Below are positions 39,623-48,584 of a stretch of 64,000 nucleotides of DNA, in pieces. The stretch is from Terribacillus saccharophilus (lineage in GTDB: Bacteria; Bacillota; Bacilli; Bacillales; Amphibacillaceae). The stretch spans positions 310,001 to 374,000 of the forward strand of contig FOCD01000002.1 of assembly GCA_900110015.1 (NCBI GenBank), written 5' to 3'. The translations under genes were made by a program, and so were the position numbers. A model generated the notes under the pieces. The model was not told where the DNA came from. It did no database searches and saw only the letters and a program-made list of their open reading frames with translations. Each line of letters starts with the position of its first letter. Positions within the stretch are counted from its first letter, which is position 1.

Positions 39623-41608
39623 GTGGAGGAATTATTGCCTATAGAACCAGTTGTCCGACAGCCTGTTTTCATTGGCCGGAATAAAGAACTTGCTACATAC
39701 CACAACTGGTTAGCGGAAGATCAGGCTGTCTCCACATTGTTCGTCGTATCGGGCATGGGTGGAATTGGAAAGAGTGCCCTCTTAGCAAAAATGAACCATG
39801 ATACAAAAAACAAGGGAATACATACTATTTTTCTAGACGGAAGTGTATGTCCACAGACTCCTTCCGGTTTTATGGAGTATCTTCATATGCTGATACATCC
39901 TTATCAACATGGTGCATCCATTGATGTACTTATTCATAATCCTCTTCAAAAAAAAATTGTTTTATACTTAGATCATTTCGATGAAATAACAGTCTTACAC
40001 AGTTGGTTTATCAACGCTTTTCTTCCTCACATGGCTGCTAAAGGAATTGGTATTGTAGTTGCAACGAGAAAAACAGTAGCTTCTCCGCATATCAGAACTG
40101 TTTCTTTGCCGCTGACACATTTTACATATGAGGAAACTCGTGGATATATTAACGCCGTTTCAAGTTTACCGTTAAAACAGTCCCATCAATTAGCGTCTAA
40201 ATCGGATGGATTTCCATTAGGACTAGCGCTAGCAGTGGATATGATATCAAAGAGTAGGAAAGCTGACTTACGAATCGTGAGTCAAACAATCAGTGCCAAG
40301 TTTCTCAGAGAAGTGACCGCTGTTTCCTTGCAACCGTTATTAGAGGTGTTGATCGTGATGGAATATGCCAATCAGGAGATGCTGGCAGCTGTCTTGCAGC
40401 GCCCTATATGTCTCGATGAGTATCGTGCTTTGCAGAAACTGTCCTTTATCGATTTGCATCCGTATGGGTTGAAGCTGCATGAAATCGCAAAAACTTATTT
40501 GAAACAAGATTTCCAGATGCGAGAACCAAGCCGTCTAGCAAGCCTTCATCGTACTTGTATGCAATTACTTTATCAGCAATTAACTAATACTTCGTTCACG
40601 GATAGAGCCGTAATTACGTCTGCGTTACTCAAAATGAACAGAGACATATGGCCAAAAAATAATGCATATTTAACTTTCGTCTCTCCTATTACCCAAGTGG
40701 AGACGGACCATATCATTGAGACGGACATACCGATTTTGCATGATTTAGTAGAAGATTGGTGTTCGTATAGTGTAGATCCAGAACAAAACCAGAATTATCA
40801 TGATTTCCTGGATGCACTGATACAACTGGATCCTGATAGCATTCTTGTATTACGTAATCAGCAACATCTACCAATAGGGATGTTTATCACGGTGCATTTC
40901 ACAACAAAGACAGCACCACTTTTATTGCATCATTTCCGCTCTGATCTGGAAGCCTGCTTCACTCCAGAAGGCTGTAGGCAAGCGGCATTGCAAGCCGATA
41001 CGTTTATTCCGATTCTTATAACAGCCACGGAGCACCATCTCTCATATACAAGACAGGAATTAACAGGCATGCTTATTATGGAACAGCTTGCGAAGCTGGA
41101 ACCTGGCAAACGAGCCATCCTAGTTGCAACGAATGCGTCCTTAAAACAATTTCTGCAAACCATTGGCTTCCATAGCCGTCCGGCAGGAGATACGCGCTGC
41201 GACACTTCCTGGGCAAAAGCAGAAGTATTGGAATTAGATCTCCGAAAAGGGGCATTTGAAGACTGGATTTTTGATTTGGTGCCGTTTAAACAAAAGCAGC
41301 TTTCCACTTTGACAACAGAAGAAACACGGAAAATACTTCATTCTATCAAATCAACAATCGAGTTGGAAAAGTACACAGATTACTTTACTGATTGTACGAC
41401 TGGTCATGCTGTCCAGACAAAAATTATGTCTATAATGGAACAATCAGACCAGCTCACTTCTGATCAGCGGGATGTACTCTGGAACGGCTTTATCCGCTTT
41501 CCGGAAAATACAGTGCGAGCTGCCGAAATGTGTAATATGAGTAGAGCTACTTTCTATCGACATCAGAAAAAAGCTATCAAGCAGCTTACTACTATTTTAT
41601 GCTCATAA
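39623..41608 (+). CDS. STAND NTPase with C-terminal HTH, probable regulator of the polysaccharide locus
   Basis: The 661-residue protein has an N-terminal NTPase: Walker A SGMGGIGKSALL (43-54), Walker B IVLYLDHFDE (112-121) and a GLPL-like DGFPLGLALAV (about 193-203). A winged-helix-like part follows. Residues about 400-515 (ILVLRNQQHLPIGMFITVHF through LKQFLQTIGFHS) look faintly like a GNAT acetyltransferase fold. The C-terminus has an HTH (RAAEMCNMSRATFYRHQKKA, about 630-650) and ends ILCS. No known regulator with this architecture comes to mind. It lies between an LCP gene and the 3' end of the exopolysaccharide operon, convergent with a CpsB-like gene. GTG start; RBS AAAAGGAG. Confidence 0.75.
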   Translation: MEELLPIEPVVRQPVFIGRNKELATYHNWLAEDQAVSTLFVVSGMGGIGKSALLAKMNHDTKNKGIHTIFLDGSVCPQTPSGFMEYLHMLIHPYQHGASIDVLIHNPLQKKIVLYLDHFDEITVLHSWFINAFLPHMAAKGIGIVVATRKTVASPHIRTVSLPLTHFTYEETRGYINAVSSLPLKQSHQLASKSDGFPLGLALAVDMISKSRKADLRIVSQTISAKFLREVTAVSLQPLLEVLIVMEYANQEMLAAVLQRPICLDEYRALQKLSFIDLHPYGLKLHEIAKTYLKQDFQMREPSRLASLHRTCMQLLYQQLTNTSFTDRAVITSALLKMNRDIWPKNNAYLTFVSPITQVETDHIIETDIPILHDLVEDWCSYSVDPEQNQNYHDFLDALIQLDPDSILVLRNQQHLPIGMFITVHFTTKTAPLLLHHFRSDLEACFTPEGCRQAALQADTFIPILITATEHHLSYTRQELTGMLIMEQLAKLEPGKRAILVATNASLKQFLQTIGFHSRPAGDTRCDTSWAKAEVLELDLRKGAFEDWIFDLVPFKQKQLSTLTTEETRKILHSIKSTIELEKYTDYFTDCTTGHAVQTKIMSIMEQSDQLTSDQRDVLWNGFIRFPENTVRAAEMCNMSRATFYRHQKKAIKQLTTILCS

Positions 41609-41653
41609 AAAATGCACCCCAAAAGTTAAGTGTTACTCTAACTTTTGGGGTGC
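41608..41653 (-). terminator. Terminator between the STAND gene and the CpsB-like gene
   Basis: A 15-bp perfect stem (GCACCCCAAAAGTTA / TAACTTTTGGGGTGC) with a 10-base loop. The T-run follows on the minus strand, so it mainly ends the CpsB-like transcript; the plus strand has no good T-run. Confidence 0.85.
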
Positions 41654-41680
41654 GGTTCATTTCCCCTGTGTGCCTTTTGC

Positions 41681-42445
41681 TTAAAATATCCGTTTCATTC
41701 CGCGCCGATTGATCTTTACGGGTTCATCTCGTACGACTACTGCTCCTTCAACCATTTTCCAATTGTTTTGCATTAACATATACGCCATTTCATTTCCGAA
41801 CTGTTTGGCAACTTCCTGGTACGCCTTCATCAAGCCAAATCCTTTTCCGGATCTATGATTATTCGAACCAATAAAATGCACCAAATTCGCTCCGATCAGC
41901 TGCTGTGTGAATTTCCGTACTTTGCCCCCAAGATCTCCATTCACACTAGCAGCTGCAACTTGGACTAAACAGCCATTCTTTACAAGATCATATAGAAAAT
42001 CAGGATGCTGTGCGACGTAAGCATTCTTCTCCGGATTTGCTATCACCGGATGGAAACCTGCAGCCTGCATCTCCCGAACCAATTGTTTTACATAACTAGG
42101 CAACGGGTTCTCTGGCAATTCCAAATAAATATAGCTCGTATTCACATTTACCGGAAGCAGATCCAGAAAATCGCGTTCACTCAGTAATTCACTTGATACA
42201 AACGCTTCCTGTCCCGGAAGCACCTGCAACGGGATATTTTCTTCCCGGAGTGCTTCATTTAGTTCATCTATCGCTGCGAATATTCTCTGTCTATGATTCA
42301 CCGCATTATCTACTCTATCATGCGGTGTCGCTACAATTGTATCGATACCCTCGAAAACAGCCTCCTCTGCCATTTTCAAGCTCTCCTCCAATGTACCAGG
42401 TCCATCATCCAAACCAGGCAGGATATGGCAATGAATGTCTATCAC
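41681..42445 (-). CDS. CpsB/YwqE-like PHP protein with altered metal site, possible pseudo-phosphatase
   Basis: The 254-residue protein aligns without gaps, over at least its first 200 residues, to the intact tyrosine phosphatase encoded at 57869-58639. His5, His7 and Glu80 (LPGQE) are kept. PHHR has become PHDR (residue 43), VHPER has become ANPEK (His137 to Asn) and SDAH has become SNNH (Asp195 to Asn). These are metal-binding motifs in the CpsB family, so activity is probably lost or changed. It could bind phosphotyrosine or the CpsD-like kinase without cleaving. GTG start with GGGGG 7 bases upstream; it has its own promoter region with tandem TTTGTCTCATG repeats and its own terminator. 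Confidence 0.85.
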   Translation of the reverse strand: MIDIHCHILPGLDDGPGTLEESLKMAEEAVFEGIDTIVATPHDRVDNAVNHRQRIFAAIDELNEALREENIPLQVLPGQEAFVSSELLSERDFLDLLPVNVNTSYIYLELPENPLPSYVKQLVREMQAAGFHPVIANPEKNAYVAQHPDFLYDLVKNGCLVQVAAASVNGDLGGKVRKFTQQLIGANLVHFIGSNNHRSGKGFGLMKAYQEVAKQFGNEMAYMLMQNNWKMVEGAVVVRDEPVKINRRGMKRIF

Positions 42446-42488
42446 CCGAAATCCCCCATTTCAGTATATCTAACTACTAAAATGGTAA

Positions 42489-42527
42489 CATGAGACAAGG
42501 AAGAATTTGTCTCATGTTTGTCTCATG
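42489..42527 (-). promoter_or_regulatory. Operator cluster: tandem TTTGTCTCATG repeats
   Basis: Two exact head-to-tail copies of TTTGTCTCATG occupy 42506-42516 and 42517-42527. An inverted copy, CATGAGACAA, lies at 42489-42498. The 11-bp period places the copies on one face of the helix. The cluster is 44-82 bases upstream of the CpsB-like start. A weak promoter (ATGTTA, 17 bases, TATACT on the minus strand) overlaps the inverted copy, which fits an activator site. The binding protein is unknown; the adjacent STAND-HTH protein is the best candidate. Confidence 0.6.
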
Positions 42528-42565
42528 TTGCTAACCAGCTAATATTGACTTGTTTTTATAACTAT

Positions 42566-42603
42566 AAAAAGAAGAGAAGATACTATAATTAGCACCTTCT
42601 CCA
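42566..42603 (-). terminator. Possible terminator of the exopolysaccharide operon
   Basis: On the minus strand GAGAAG pairs with CTTCTC over a loop of about 17 bases, followed by TTCTTTTTATA. The stem is weak. Confidence 0.4.
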
Positions 42604-42608
42604 TTCTC

Positions 42609-43523
42609 TTATTCACCAAGCATATTATGAACTTTATCTTTCTCTTCTTGCCCAATTTCATAATAGTACACACCGTCTATAGTTGTACCAGTTCCTTGCA
42701 TTTGGTAATTCTCTGTATTTTTTCTCACATTGCGGTAGTTTTGGAACAGATCCGTCATTGTACTAAAGTCAATATTAGTCTGAACATTATTTCCAAGAAC
42801 ATTTAGCAAATCATCAATCTTATTAACTGATTTAATGCTAGCACCTTTATCTATTACAGCTTGAATTACTTGACGCTGGCGTGCATTACGACCAAAGTCT
42901 CCATCTGGATCTTCTTTTCTCATACGAACATAGGCCATCGCCTTCTTACCGTCCATGGAAGTTTCTCCTTGAGTGAAACTATAGCCATCTTGTGTAAAGT
43001 CGAGCTGGCTATTTACAGTAATTCCACCAACCGCATCTACCAAATCCGACAGACCTTCCATGTTCATCTCTACAAAGTAATCGAGATCAATATTCAAGAA
43101 GCTTTCTACTGTATTGATAGACATATCTACTCCGCCACGAGCATAGGCATGGTTAATTTTCTCTGTCGTTCCATTTCCGACGATTTCTGCACGTGTATCC
43201 CGCGGAATACTAACAATCTTCATGGAATCATTTGCAGGATCTAAAGACATAACCATCAATGCATCAGAACGCCCAGTATCTCCTTCGCGTTCATCTACAC
43301 CTAAAAGTAGAACATTTAGTTTTTCATTGTTCTCAACTTTCTTTTGTACTTCTTTTTGATCAATAGCGTTCGTTGATTTTTGAATGTTACCTACTGTGCT
43401 CCGAGCATTATTAAATGTTAGGAAAGCAAATACTCCGACTACCAGAATTACTAGTACTATTAATGCTAGTAAAACTCTTAGCCACGTACGCTTTTTCTTG
43501 TTCTTACCTTTTCTAGATGGCAA
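42609..43523 (-). CDS. LytR-CpsA-Psr (LCP) family glycopolymer ligase
   Basis: The 304-residue protein has a basic N-terminal tail, one membrane helix (about 14-37) and an extracellular LCP domain. It contains VLLLGVDEREGDTGRSDALM, SIPRDTRAEIVG (catalytic Arg), EKINHAYARGGVDM and AYVRMRKEDPDGDFGRNARQR. It is the last gene of the exopolysaccharide operon and probably attaches the finished polymer to the cell wall. TTG start; RBS GAGGTG 6 bases upstream. Confidence 0.92.
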   Translation of the reverse strand: MPSRKGKNKKKRTWLRVLLALIVLVILVVGVFAFLTFNNARSTVGNIQKSTNAIDQKEVQKKVENNEKLNVLLLGVDEREGDTGRSDALMVMSLDPANDSMKIVSIPRDTRAEIVGNGTTEKINHAYARGGVDMSINTVESFLNIDLDYFVEMNMEGLSDLVDAVGGITVNSQLDFTQDGYSFTQGETSMDGKKAMAYVRMRKEDPDGDFGRNARQRQVIQAVIDKGASIKSVNKIDDLLNVLGNNVQTNIDFSTMTDLFQNYRNVRKNTENYQMQGTGTTIDGVYYYEIGQEEKDKVHNMLGE

Positions 43524-43556
43524 TTATTACACCTCGTATCTCCTAACCTTAGCTAG

Positions 43557-44597
43557 TTAATTTATTTTCTCTGTTTTCTCAATGTAGTAGGAAACATACC
43601 AATCTGCAAATTTCTGTAAGCCTTCCTGCAATGAAGTTTCTGGTTTAAAACCAATCGCTGCATGCAGCTTGTCAGTAGATGCATAGGTTGCTGGTACATC
43701 GCCTTTTTTGAATGGTTCAAATTCCTTAATAAATTCTACTTTCTCTCCTAGAGCATTAGAAAGACATTTCTCAAGAGTATGAATGAATTCCATCAATTTT
43801 ACTGGTTGATTATTACCGATATTATAAACATTGTATAGGTTCTCTTTATCATAGTGATGAAGCAATCCAACGATACCCTTTACAATGTCATCAATATAAG
43901 TAAAATCCCTGTACAAATCATTTTCAAAATCTCCATTATTGAAAATTTTGATTGGCTCTTTTGCAAAATACTTATCCGTAAAGCCAAAGTAAGCCATGTC
44001 CGGTCGTCCCATCGGTCCATATACTGTAAAGAAGCGTAAACCTGTTGTTGGGATATTGTATAGATGGCTGTAAGTATGTGCCATCAACTCATTTGATTTC
44101 TTTGTAGCCGCATAGAGCGATACAGGATTGTCTACAACATCTGTTTCTTCGAACGGTACTTTCTTATTTGCCCCATATACGGAGCTAGATGATGCATATA
44201 TCAGATGTTCTACTGGATAGAGTCTACATGCTTCTAAAATATTATGAAAGCCAACCATATTACTTTGTATATATACATCAGGATTTTCAATTGAATAACG
44301 AACACCAGCTTGAGCAGCTAGATTCACTACTACGTTTGGCCGATAATTCTCAAATAAGCTCGCGATAGCTTCTTTATCTGCTAAATCAGTCTTAAAAAGG
44401 GTAAAATTTTTATACGTTGATAAATCGTTCAAACGAGAATACTTAAGGTTAATATCATAATAATCGTTAAGATTATCGACACCAATAACTTTACAGTTCT
44501 GCTTCAATAATGTTTTAGAAAGATAATATCCTACAAACCCCACAGCTCCAGTTATTAAATAGACAGCGTCAGGATTAGGTACTTTGGAATTCAACAT
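43557..44597 (-). CDS. NAD-dependent epimerase, probable UDP-glucuronate 4-epimerase
   Basis: This 346-residue extended SDR has the cofactor motif TGAVGFVG, NLAAQAGVRYSIENP, SSSSVYG, catalytic YAATK and RFFTVYGPMGRPDMA. The stretch AGVRYSIENP and the substrate part KPETSLQEGLQKFADWY match the CapI/UDP-glucuronate epimerase subgroup, which makes UDP-galacturonate. It overlaps the UDP-glucose dehydrogenase gene by 23 bases, which would supply its substrate. RBS AAGGAGAATCACA before ATG. The first Gly of the usual GxxGxxG is kept, though the normal TGxAGFIG reads TGAVGFVG. Confidence 0.88.
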   Translation of the reverse strand: MLNSKVPNPDAVYLITGAVGFVGYYLSKTLLKQNCKVIGVDNLNDYYDINLKYSRLNDLSTYKNFTLFKTDLADKEAIASLFENYRPNVVVNLAAQAGVRYSIENPDVYIQSNMVGFHNILEACRLYPVEHLIYASSSSVYGANKKVPFEETDVVDNPVSLYAATKKSNELMAHTYSHLYNIPTTGLRFFTVYGPMGRPDMAYFGFTDKYFAKEPIKIFNNGDFENDLYRDFTYIDDIVKGIVGLLHHYDKENLYNVYNIGNNQPVKLMEFIHTLEKCLSNALGEKVEFIKEFEPFKKGDVPATYASTDKLHAAIGFKPETSLQEGLQKFADWYVSYYIEKTEKIN

Positions 44598-45945
44598 TGT
44601 GATTCTCCTTTAAGGCAGACTTCTCAACAGACCGACGTCCTATAGAATGATATTCTACCCCTGCTTTCTCCATCTCTGATATACGATAAGAGTTTCGTCC
44701 ATCATATACTAGAGGAGTTTGCATTAATTCTTTATACATTGCTGGAGTAACTGCTTTAACTTCACCCCATTCAGTAAATATGAAGCAGACATTTGCATTC
44801 CGAAGTGCTTCCTGAGCATCATTTACATAGGTAATATTTCCATTAAGGTTAATACCTTCTGGATACACTTTTGCAAAATTATCTGCTCCAACTGGGTCAA
44901 ACGCATAAATGTCTGCACCCTGCTTCAATAATAAAGGAATATTTTCAAGAGAAGCAGCTTCTCGTAGATCATCTGTTCCAGGTTTAAATGTCAGTCCTAA
45001 GACAGCTACCTTTAGACCACTAAAAGTAATAAGACGGCGACTTGCTTTTTTAAACAATATTGTTTTTTGTTCTTTATTTACATCGATAGCTGCTCTTACA
45101 GTTTTCAACTCATAACCATTTTGCTTAGCTATATAATCCAAAGCCTTAGTATCTTTAGGGAAACATGAACCTCCAAATCCAATGCCTGCATTTAGAAACT
45201 TACTACCAATACGATCATCAAAACTCATGCCCTTAGCAACATCCTGAATGTCCGCACCAACTAATTCACACAAATTAGCTATATCATTCATATAAGAGAT
45301 TTTTAAGGCTAAGAAGTCATTTGAAGCATACTTAATCATTTCTGCAGATCTTCTATTCACAGATACGATTGGTATATTAAATGGTTTATAAATATCTTTT
45401 AAGAGTTCCTCTGCCCATTTACTTTCTGTGCCTATTATAATTCGTTCAGCATGTAAAGTATCATAAACAGCTGATCCCTGTGCTAAGAATTCCGGATTAG
45501 ATGCTACTTCAACTCTAACTTCATTCTTTAGAAAATCTTGAATAAATTGTTCTACTTTATCATTTGTTCCTATTGGTACTGTAGATTTAACAACTACTAG
45601 GCAATCTTTTTCGACAGATTCTGCAATTTGCCTTGCAACATTTGCAATATAAGACAGATTTGCAGAGCCATCTTCTTGTTCGGGTGTACCAACACCTATA
45701 AAGATAGCATCCGCATCTTTATAAGCTTTATAAAAATCAGTTGAGAAATCTAACCTTCCTGCTTCAAAGTTCCTTCTCATTAATTTTTCAAGATCTTTTT
45801 CATAGATTGGAGAGACTCCAGATTTCATTAATTGTATCTTATCTAAATTAATATCAATACACGTTACAGTATGCCCTATCTCCGCAAAGCAAACACCAGC
45901 AACCAAACCTACGTATCCAGTACCAGCAACAGCAATCTTCAACAT
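44575..45945 (-). CDS. UDP-glucose 6-dehydrogenase, operon copy
   Basis: This 456-residue nucleotide-sugar dehydrogenase has GTGYVGLVAG, STVPIGTND, catalytic Cys in GGSCFPKDT and LTFKPGTDDLREA. It is the same enzyme type as ugd at 31996-33342 but clearly diverged, and it is more AT-rich. In this operon it should make UDP-glucuronate for the polymer and for the 4-epimerase downstream. ATG start; the next gene overlaps it by 23 bases. Confidence 0.92.
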   Translation of the reverse strand: MLKIAVAGTGYVGLVAGVCFAEIGHTVTCIDINLDKIQLMKSGVSPIYEKDLEKLMRRNFEAGRLDFSTDFYKAYKDADAIFIGVGTPEQEDGSANLSYIANVARQIAESVEKDCLVVVKSTVPIGTNDKVEQFIQDFLKNEVRVEVASNPEFLAQGSAVYDTLHAERIIIGTESKWAEELLKDIYKPFNIPIVSVNRRSAEMIKYASNDFLALKISYMNDIANLCELVGADIQDVAKGMSFDDRIGSKFLNAGIGFGGSCFPKDTKALDYIAKQNGYELKTVRAAIDVNKEQKTILFKKASRRLITFSGLKVAVLGLTFKPGTDDLREAASLENIPLLLKQGADIYAFDPVGADNFAKVYPEGINLNGNITYVNDAQEALRNANVCFIFTEWGEVKAVTPAMYKELMQTPLVYDGRNSYRISEMEKAGVEYHSIGRRSVEKSALKENHNVEFQST

Positions 45946-45974
45946 TTATTCCCCCCTTAACAGGCTTTATCACT

Positions 45975-47294
45975 TTACAGTCTCCAAAGCGTGAATCCTT
46001 GTTCCTCTACTTCTGTTCTATTAAATATACTTTTAACATCTATTATTATTTTATTTTCATTCTCACCATCTCGGAACATATTCTTTATTTGTGTCCAATC
46101 AAGATTCCTAAATTGATCATGAGCTACTGCAAATACAATACAATCTGCATCTTTTATTTCTTCAAAGTTCACTAGATTTATATTATATTCGTGTCTCATT
46201 TCCGCTTCATTAACATAAGGATCTGAAACTATTGGATTTACGCCGTATTCTTGAAGTGAATTTATTATATCAATGACTTTAGAGTTTCTAATATCAGGAC
46301 AATTTTCTTTAAATGTAGCTCCAAGAACAACCACATTTGATTTTTTAACTATCTTATCTGCATGTATAAGCTGTTTAATTATTGCGTCAGCAACAAAACT
46401 ACCCATACTGTCATTTATTTTACGTCCCGATAAAATAATTTGACTATGGTATCCCAATCTCTCAGCCTCATAAATAAAGTAATACGGATCTACACCTATA
46501 CAATGTCCTCCAACAAGACCTGGATAGAATTTAAGTGCATTCCATTTTGTATTCATAGCATCAACTACTTCGTTAGTATCAATACCCATATTATCAAATA
46601 CCATAGCAAGTTCATTCATAAATGCAATATTAATATCACGTTGACTATTTTCAACCACTTTTGCTGCCTCTGCTACCTTTATAGAACTTGCCTTATATAC
46701 TCCTGCATCAATAACTAATTCGTAAACCTTGGCAACTTCTTCTACAGTTTCTTCATCAATACCCGAAACAATTTTTATTATCTTTTCTAATGTATGCACT
46801 TTATCCCCTGGATTTATTCTTTCAGGTGAATAACCTACTTTAAAATCAATTCCACACTTAAGTCCAGATTCTTCTTCCAGAATTGGAATACATATATCTT
46901 CAGTTACTCCTGGATATACAGTAGATTCATATACTACAACAGATCCTTTAGTGAGATTACGCCCAATAATCTTACTTGCTCCTTCAACTGGTGCAAGATT
47001 TGGAGTCTTATCTAAATTTATTGGAGTTGGAACTGCCACAATATGAAATTTAGCGTCTTTTAATCGAGATTCATCACTTGTAAATTCTACTTTACAGTTC
47101 CTTATAGCTTCATCGCCAACTTCATTGGTAGGATCTATCCCTTGCTTATATGTATTAATTTTATCTTCATTCAAATCAAATCCAATAACATTTACCTTCT
47201 TTGAAAAAGCTACAGCTATTGGCATACCTACGTAACCTAAACCAACGAGTGAAATACTTTCTTTTTTATCCATAATTAGTTTTGAAATAGACAT
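45975..47294 (-). CDS. UDP-N-acetylhexosamine 6-dehydrogenase, WbpO/TviB type
   Basis: This 439-residue nucleotide-sugar dehydrogenase starts ISLVGLGYVGMPIAVAFSKK. It has the catalytic stretch GLVGGHCIGVDPYYF and VLGATFKENCPDIRNSKV. These features separate the WbpO/TviB branch (UDP-GlcNAc or UDP-GalNAc to the uronic acid) from UDP-glucose dehydrogenases. The polymer probably therefore contains an N-acetyl-aminouronic acid. RBS TAGGAGG before ATG. It is AT-rich like its neighbours. Confidence 0.87.
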   Translation of the reverse strand: MSISKLIMDKKESISLVGLGYVGMPIAVAFSKKVNVIGFDLNEDKINTYKQGIDPTNEVGDEAIRNCKVEFTSDESRLKDAKFHIVAVPTPINLDKTPNLAPVEGASKIIGRNLTKGSVVVYESTVYPGVTEDICIPILEEESGLKCGIDFKVGYSPERINPGDKVHTLEKIIKIVSGIDEETVEEVAKVYELVIDAGVYKASSIKVAEAAKVVENSQRDINIAFMNELAMVFDNMGIDTNEVVDAMNTKWNALKFYPGLVGGHCIGVDPYYFIYEAERLGYHSQIILSGRKINDSMGSFVADAIIKQLIHADKIVKKSNVVVLGATFKENCPDIRNSKVIDIINSLQEYGVNPIVSDPYVNEAEMRHEYNINLVNFEEIKDADCIVFAVAHDQFRNLDWTQIKNMFRDGENENKIIIDVKSIFNRTEVEEQGFTLWRL

Positions 47295-47320
47295 CTTATT
47301 TTCCTCCTAAAGTAGTTACT

Positions 47321-48580
47321 TTACCTTTTTATATAGGCACATCTCATAACATAAAAATAATAAATTATATATCCAATAGAAAACGATATTGTAATGCTTT
47401 TTAAATAATTTTCAATATTAAATCCGTATGACTTAGCAATTAAGAAACATAGAATTGAAGCAACTACAAATAAAAGTTGTAGTACCAGTTCAATACTCTG
47501 CTTTCTTGCAACCTGTAAACCATATGAAACAGTATTTACTATTAACCTTATACCGAACATAGGAGCTAATATTTTTACATATACCCCTGCTTGTTCCCAT
47601 CCATCTCCAAAGACAATTTTAAATGCAGGAGGAGCTAGAAAATATAAAGCCAATACCATGGGAATAGCTATTATTAATAAAAATAAACTAGTTTTATTAA
47701 AACTTTTTTTAAATCTCCCAGTGGAATCAAATTCTCTTGAAGCTTGTTGATAAAAAACCTTAGCGATGTTATTGCTCATTACTGTTAAAGGTAATCCAAG
47801 AGCCTTGTATGATATCCAGTAAAACCCAAGTACTGTAAGGCCATACATCGATTCGACAAACAGTCCGATAGAAGAATAAGAAAATCGGTTAGCAAATACT
47901 GCTGGGGCAGAATATAAAGGTTGCCTATAATGCAACTTAATAACGTTATACATTTGATTAATCGATGAATTTACTATTTTCTCTTTATTATTGGCCAAAG
48001 TTTTTGTCTGCCTTTTTAACCCGAATATCAAGCCTAGTGCGTGAGGCATCAGCAATCCTAATACTCCTGATTTGAGAAAACCTAGAATAATTGAACCTAC
48101 ATTTTGAATCGACGTTCTCAATACATAGACTGAAGTCATTACCTTATATTCCTTATATCTATTATTATAGGACTCTGCAATTTTAATAAAACCGCTCAAG
48201 AATAACATTACGAATATAAAAAATACAATAGATATAGAATCATCATATGGATTCTCTCTATTAAATAAATATATTCCATAACCAGCCGATGCTAACATAC
48301 TGAACAAAATAGTGATAAAAAAACATACTTTAACGATAGGATATATTTTTTCTTCATCTGCTTCTGAGACAATTGATACATCGTATCTTCCACAAATCAC
48401 ACTAGCAAATAGACTTTCAGCTGTTAAAACTAAGGCATATACTCCTAATTCTTTAGGAGAATAAAACCTTGTTAAGATAGGTGCTGCAAGCAATGTAATT
48501 AATTGAGCAACTATTGATCCAGATGTTAAAGTTACAATTGATTTAAGGAAGTTTCCTTTCAATGCTTTTTTTATTTTCAT
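47321..48580 (-). CDS. Oligosaccharide flippase, Wzx family
   Basis: The 419-residue protein has 12 or more membrane helices. The start MKIKKALKGNFLKSIVTLTSGSIVAQ and the helix AAPILTRFYSPKELGVYAL are typical of MOP-superfamily polysaccharide flippases. It should move lipid-linked repeat units to the outer face of the membrane. ATG 48580 is chosen over TTG 48604 because GAGG is 9 bases upstream and the start then lies 4 bases after the preceding stop. It is paired with the Wzy-type gene at 50366. Confidence 0.87.
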   Translation of the reverse strand: MKIKKALKGNFLKSIVTLTSGSIVAQLITLLAAPILTRFYSPKELGVYALVLTAESLFASVICGRYDVSIVSEADEEKIYPIVKVCFFITILFSMLASAGYGIYLFNRENPYDDSISIVFFIFVMLFLSGFIKIAESYNNRYKEYKVMTSVYVLRTSIQNVGSIILGFLKSGVLGLLMPHALGLIFGLKRQTKTLANNKEKIVNSSINQMYNVIKLHYRQPLYSAPAVFANRFSYSSIGLFVESMYGLTVLGFYWISYKALGLPLTVMSNNIAKVFYQQASREFDSTGRFKKSFNKTSLFLLIIAIPMVLALYFLAPPAFKIVFGDGWEQAGVYVKILAPMFGIRLIVNTVSYGLQVARKQSIELVLQLLFVVASILCFLIAKSYGFNIENYLKSITISFSIGYIIYYFYVMRCAYIKR

Positions 48581-48584
48581 GTAG

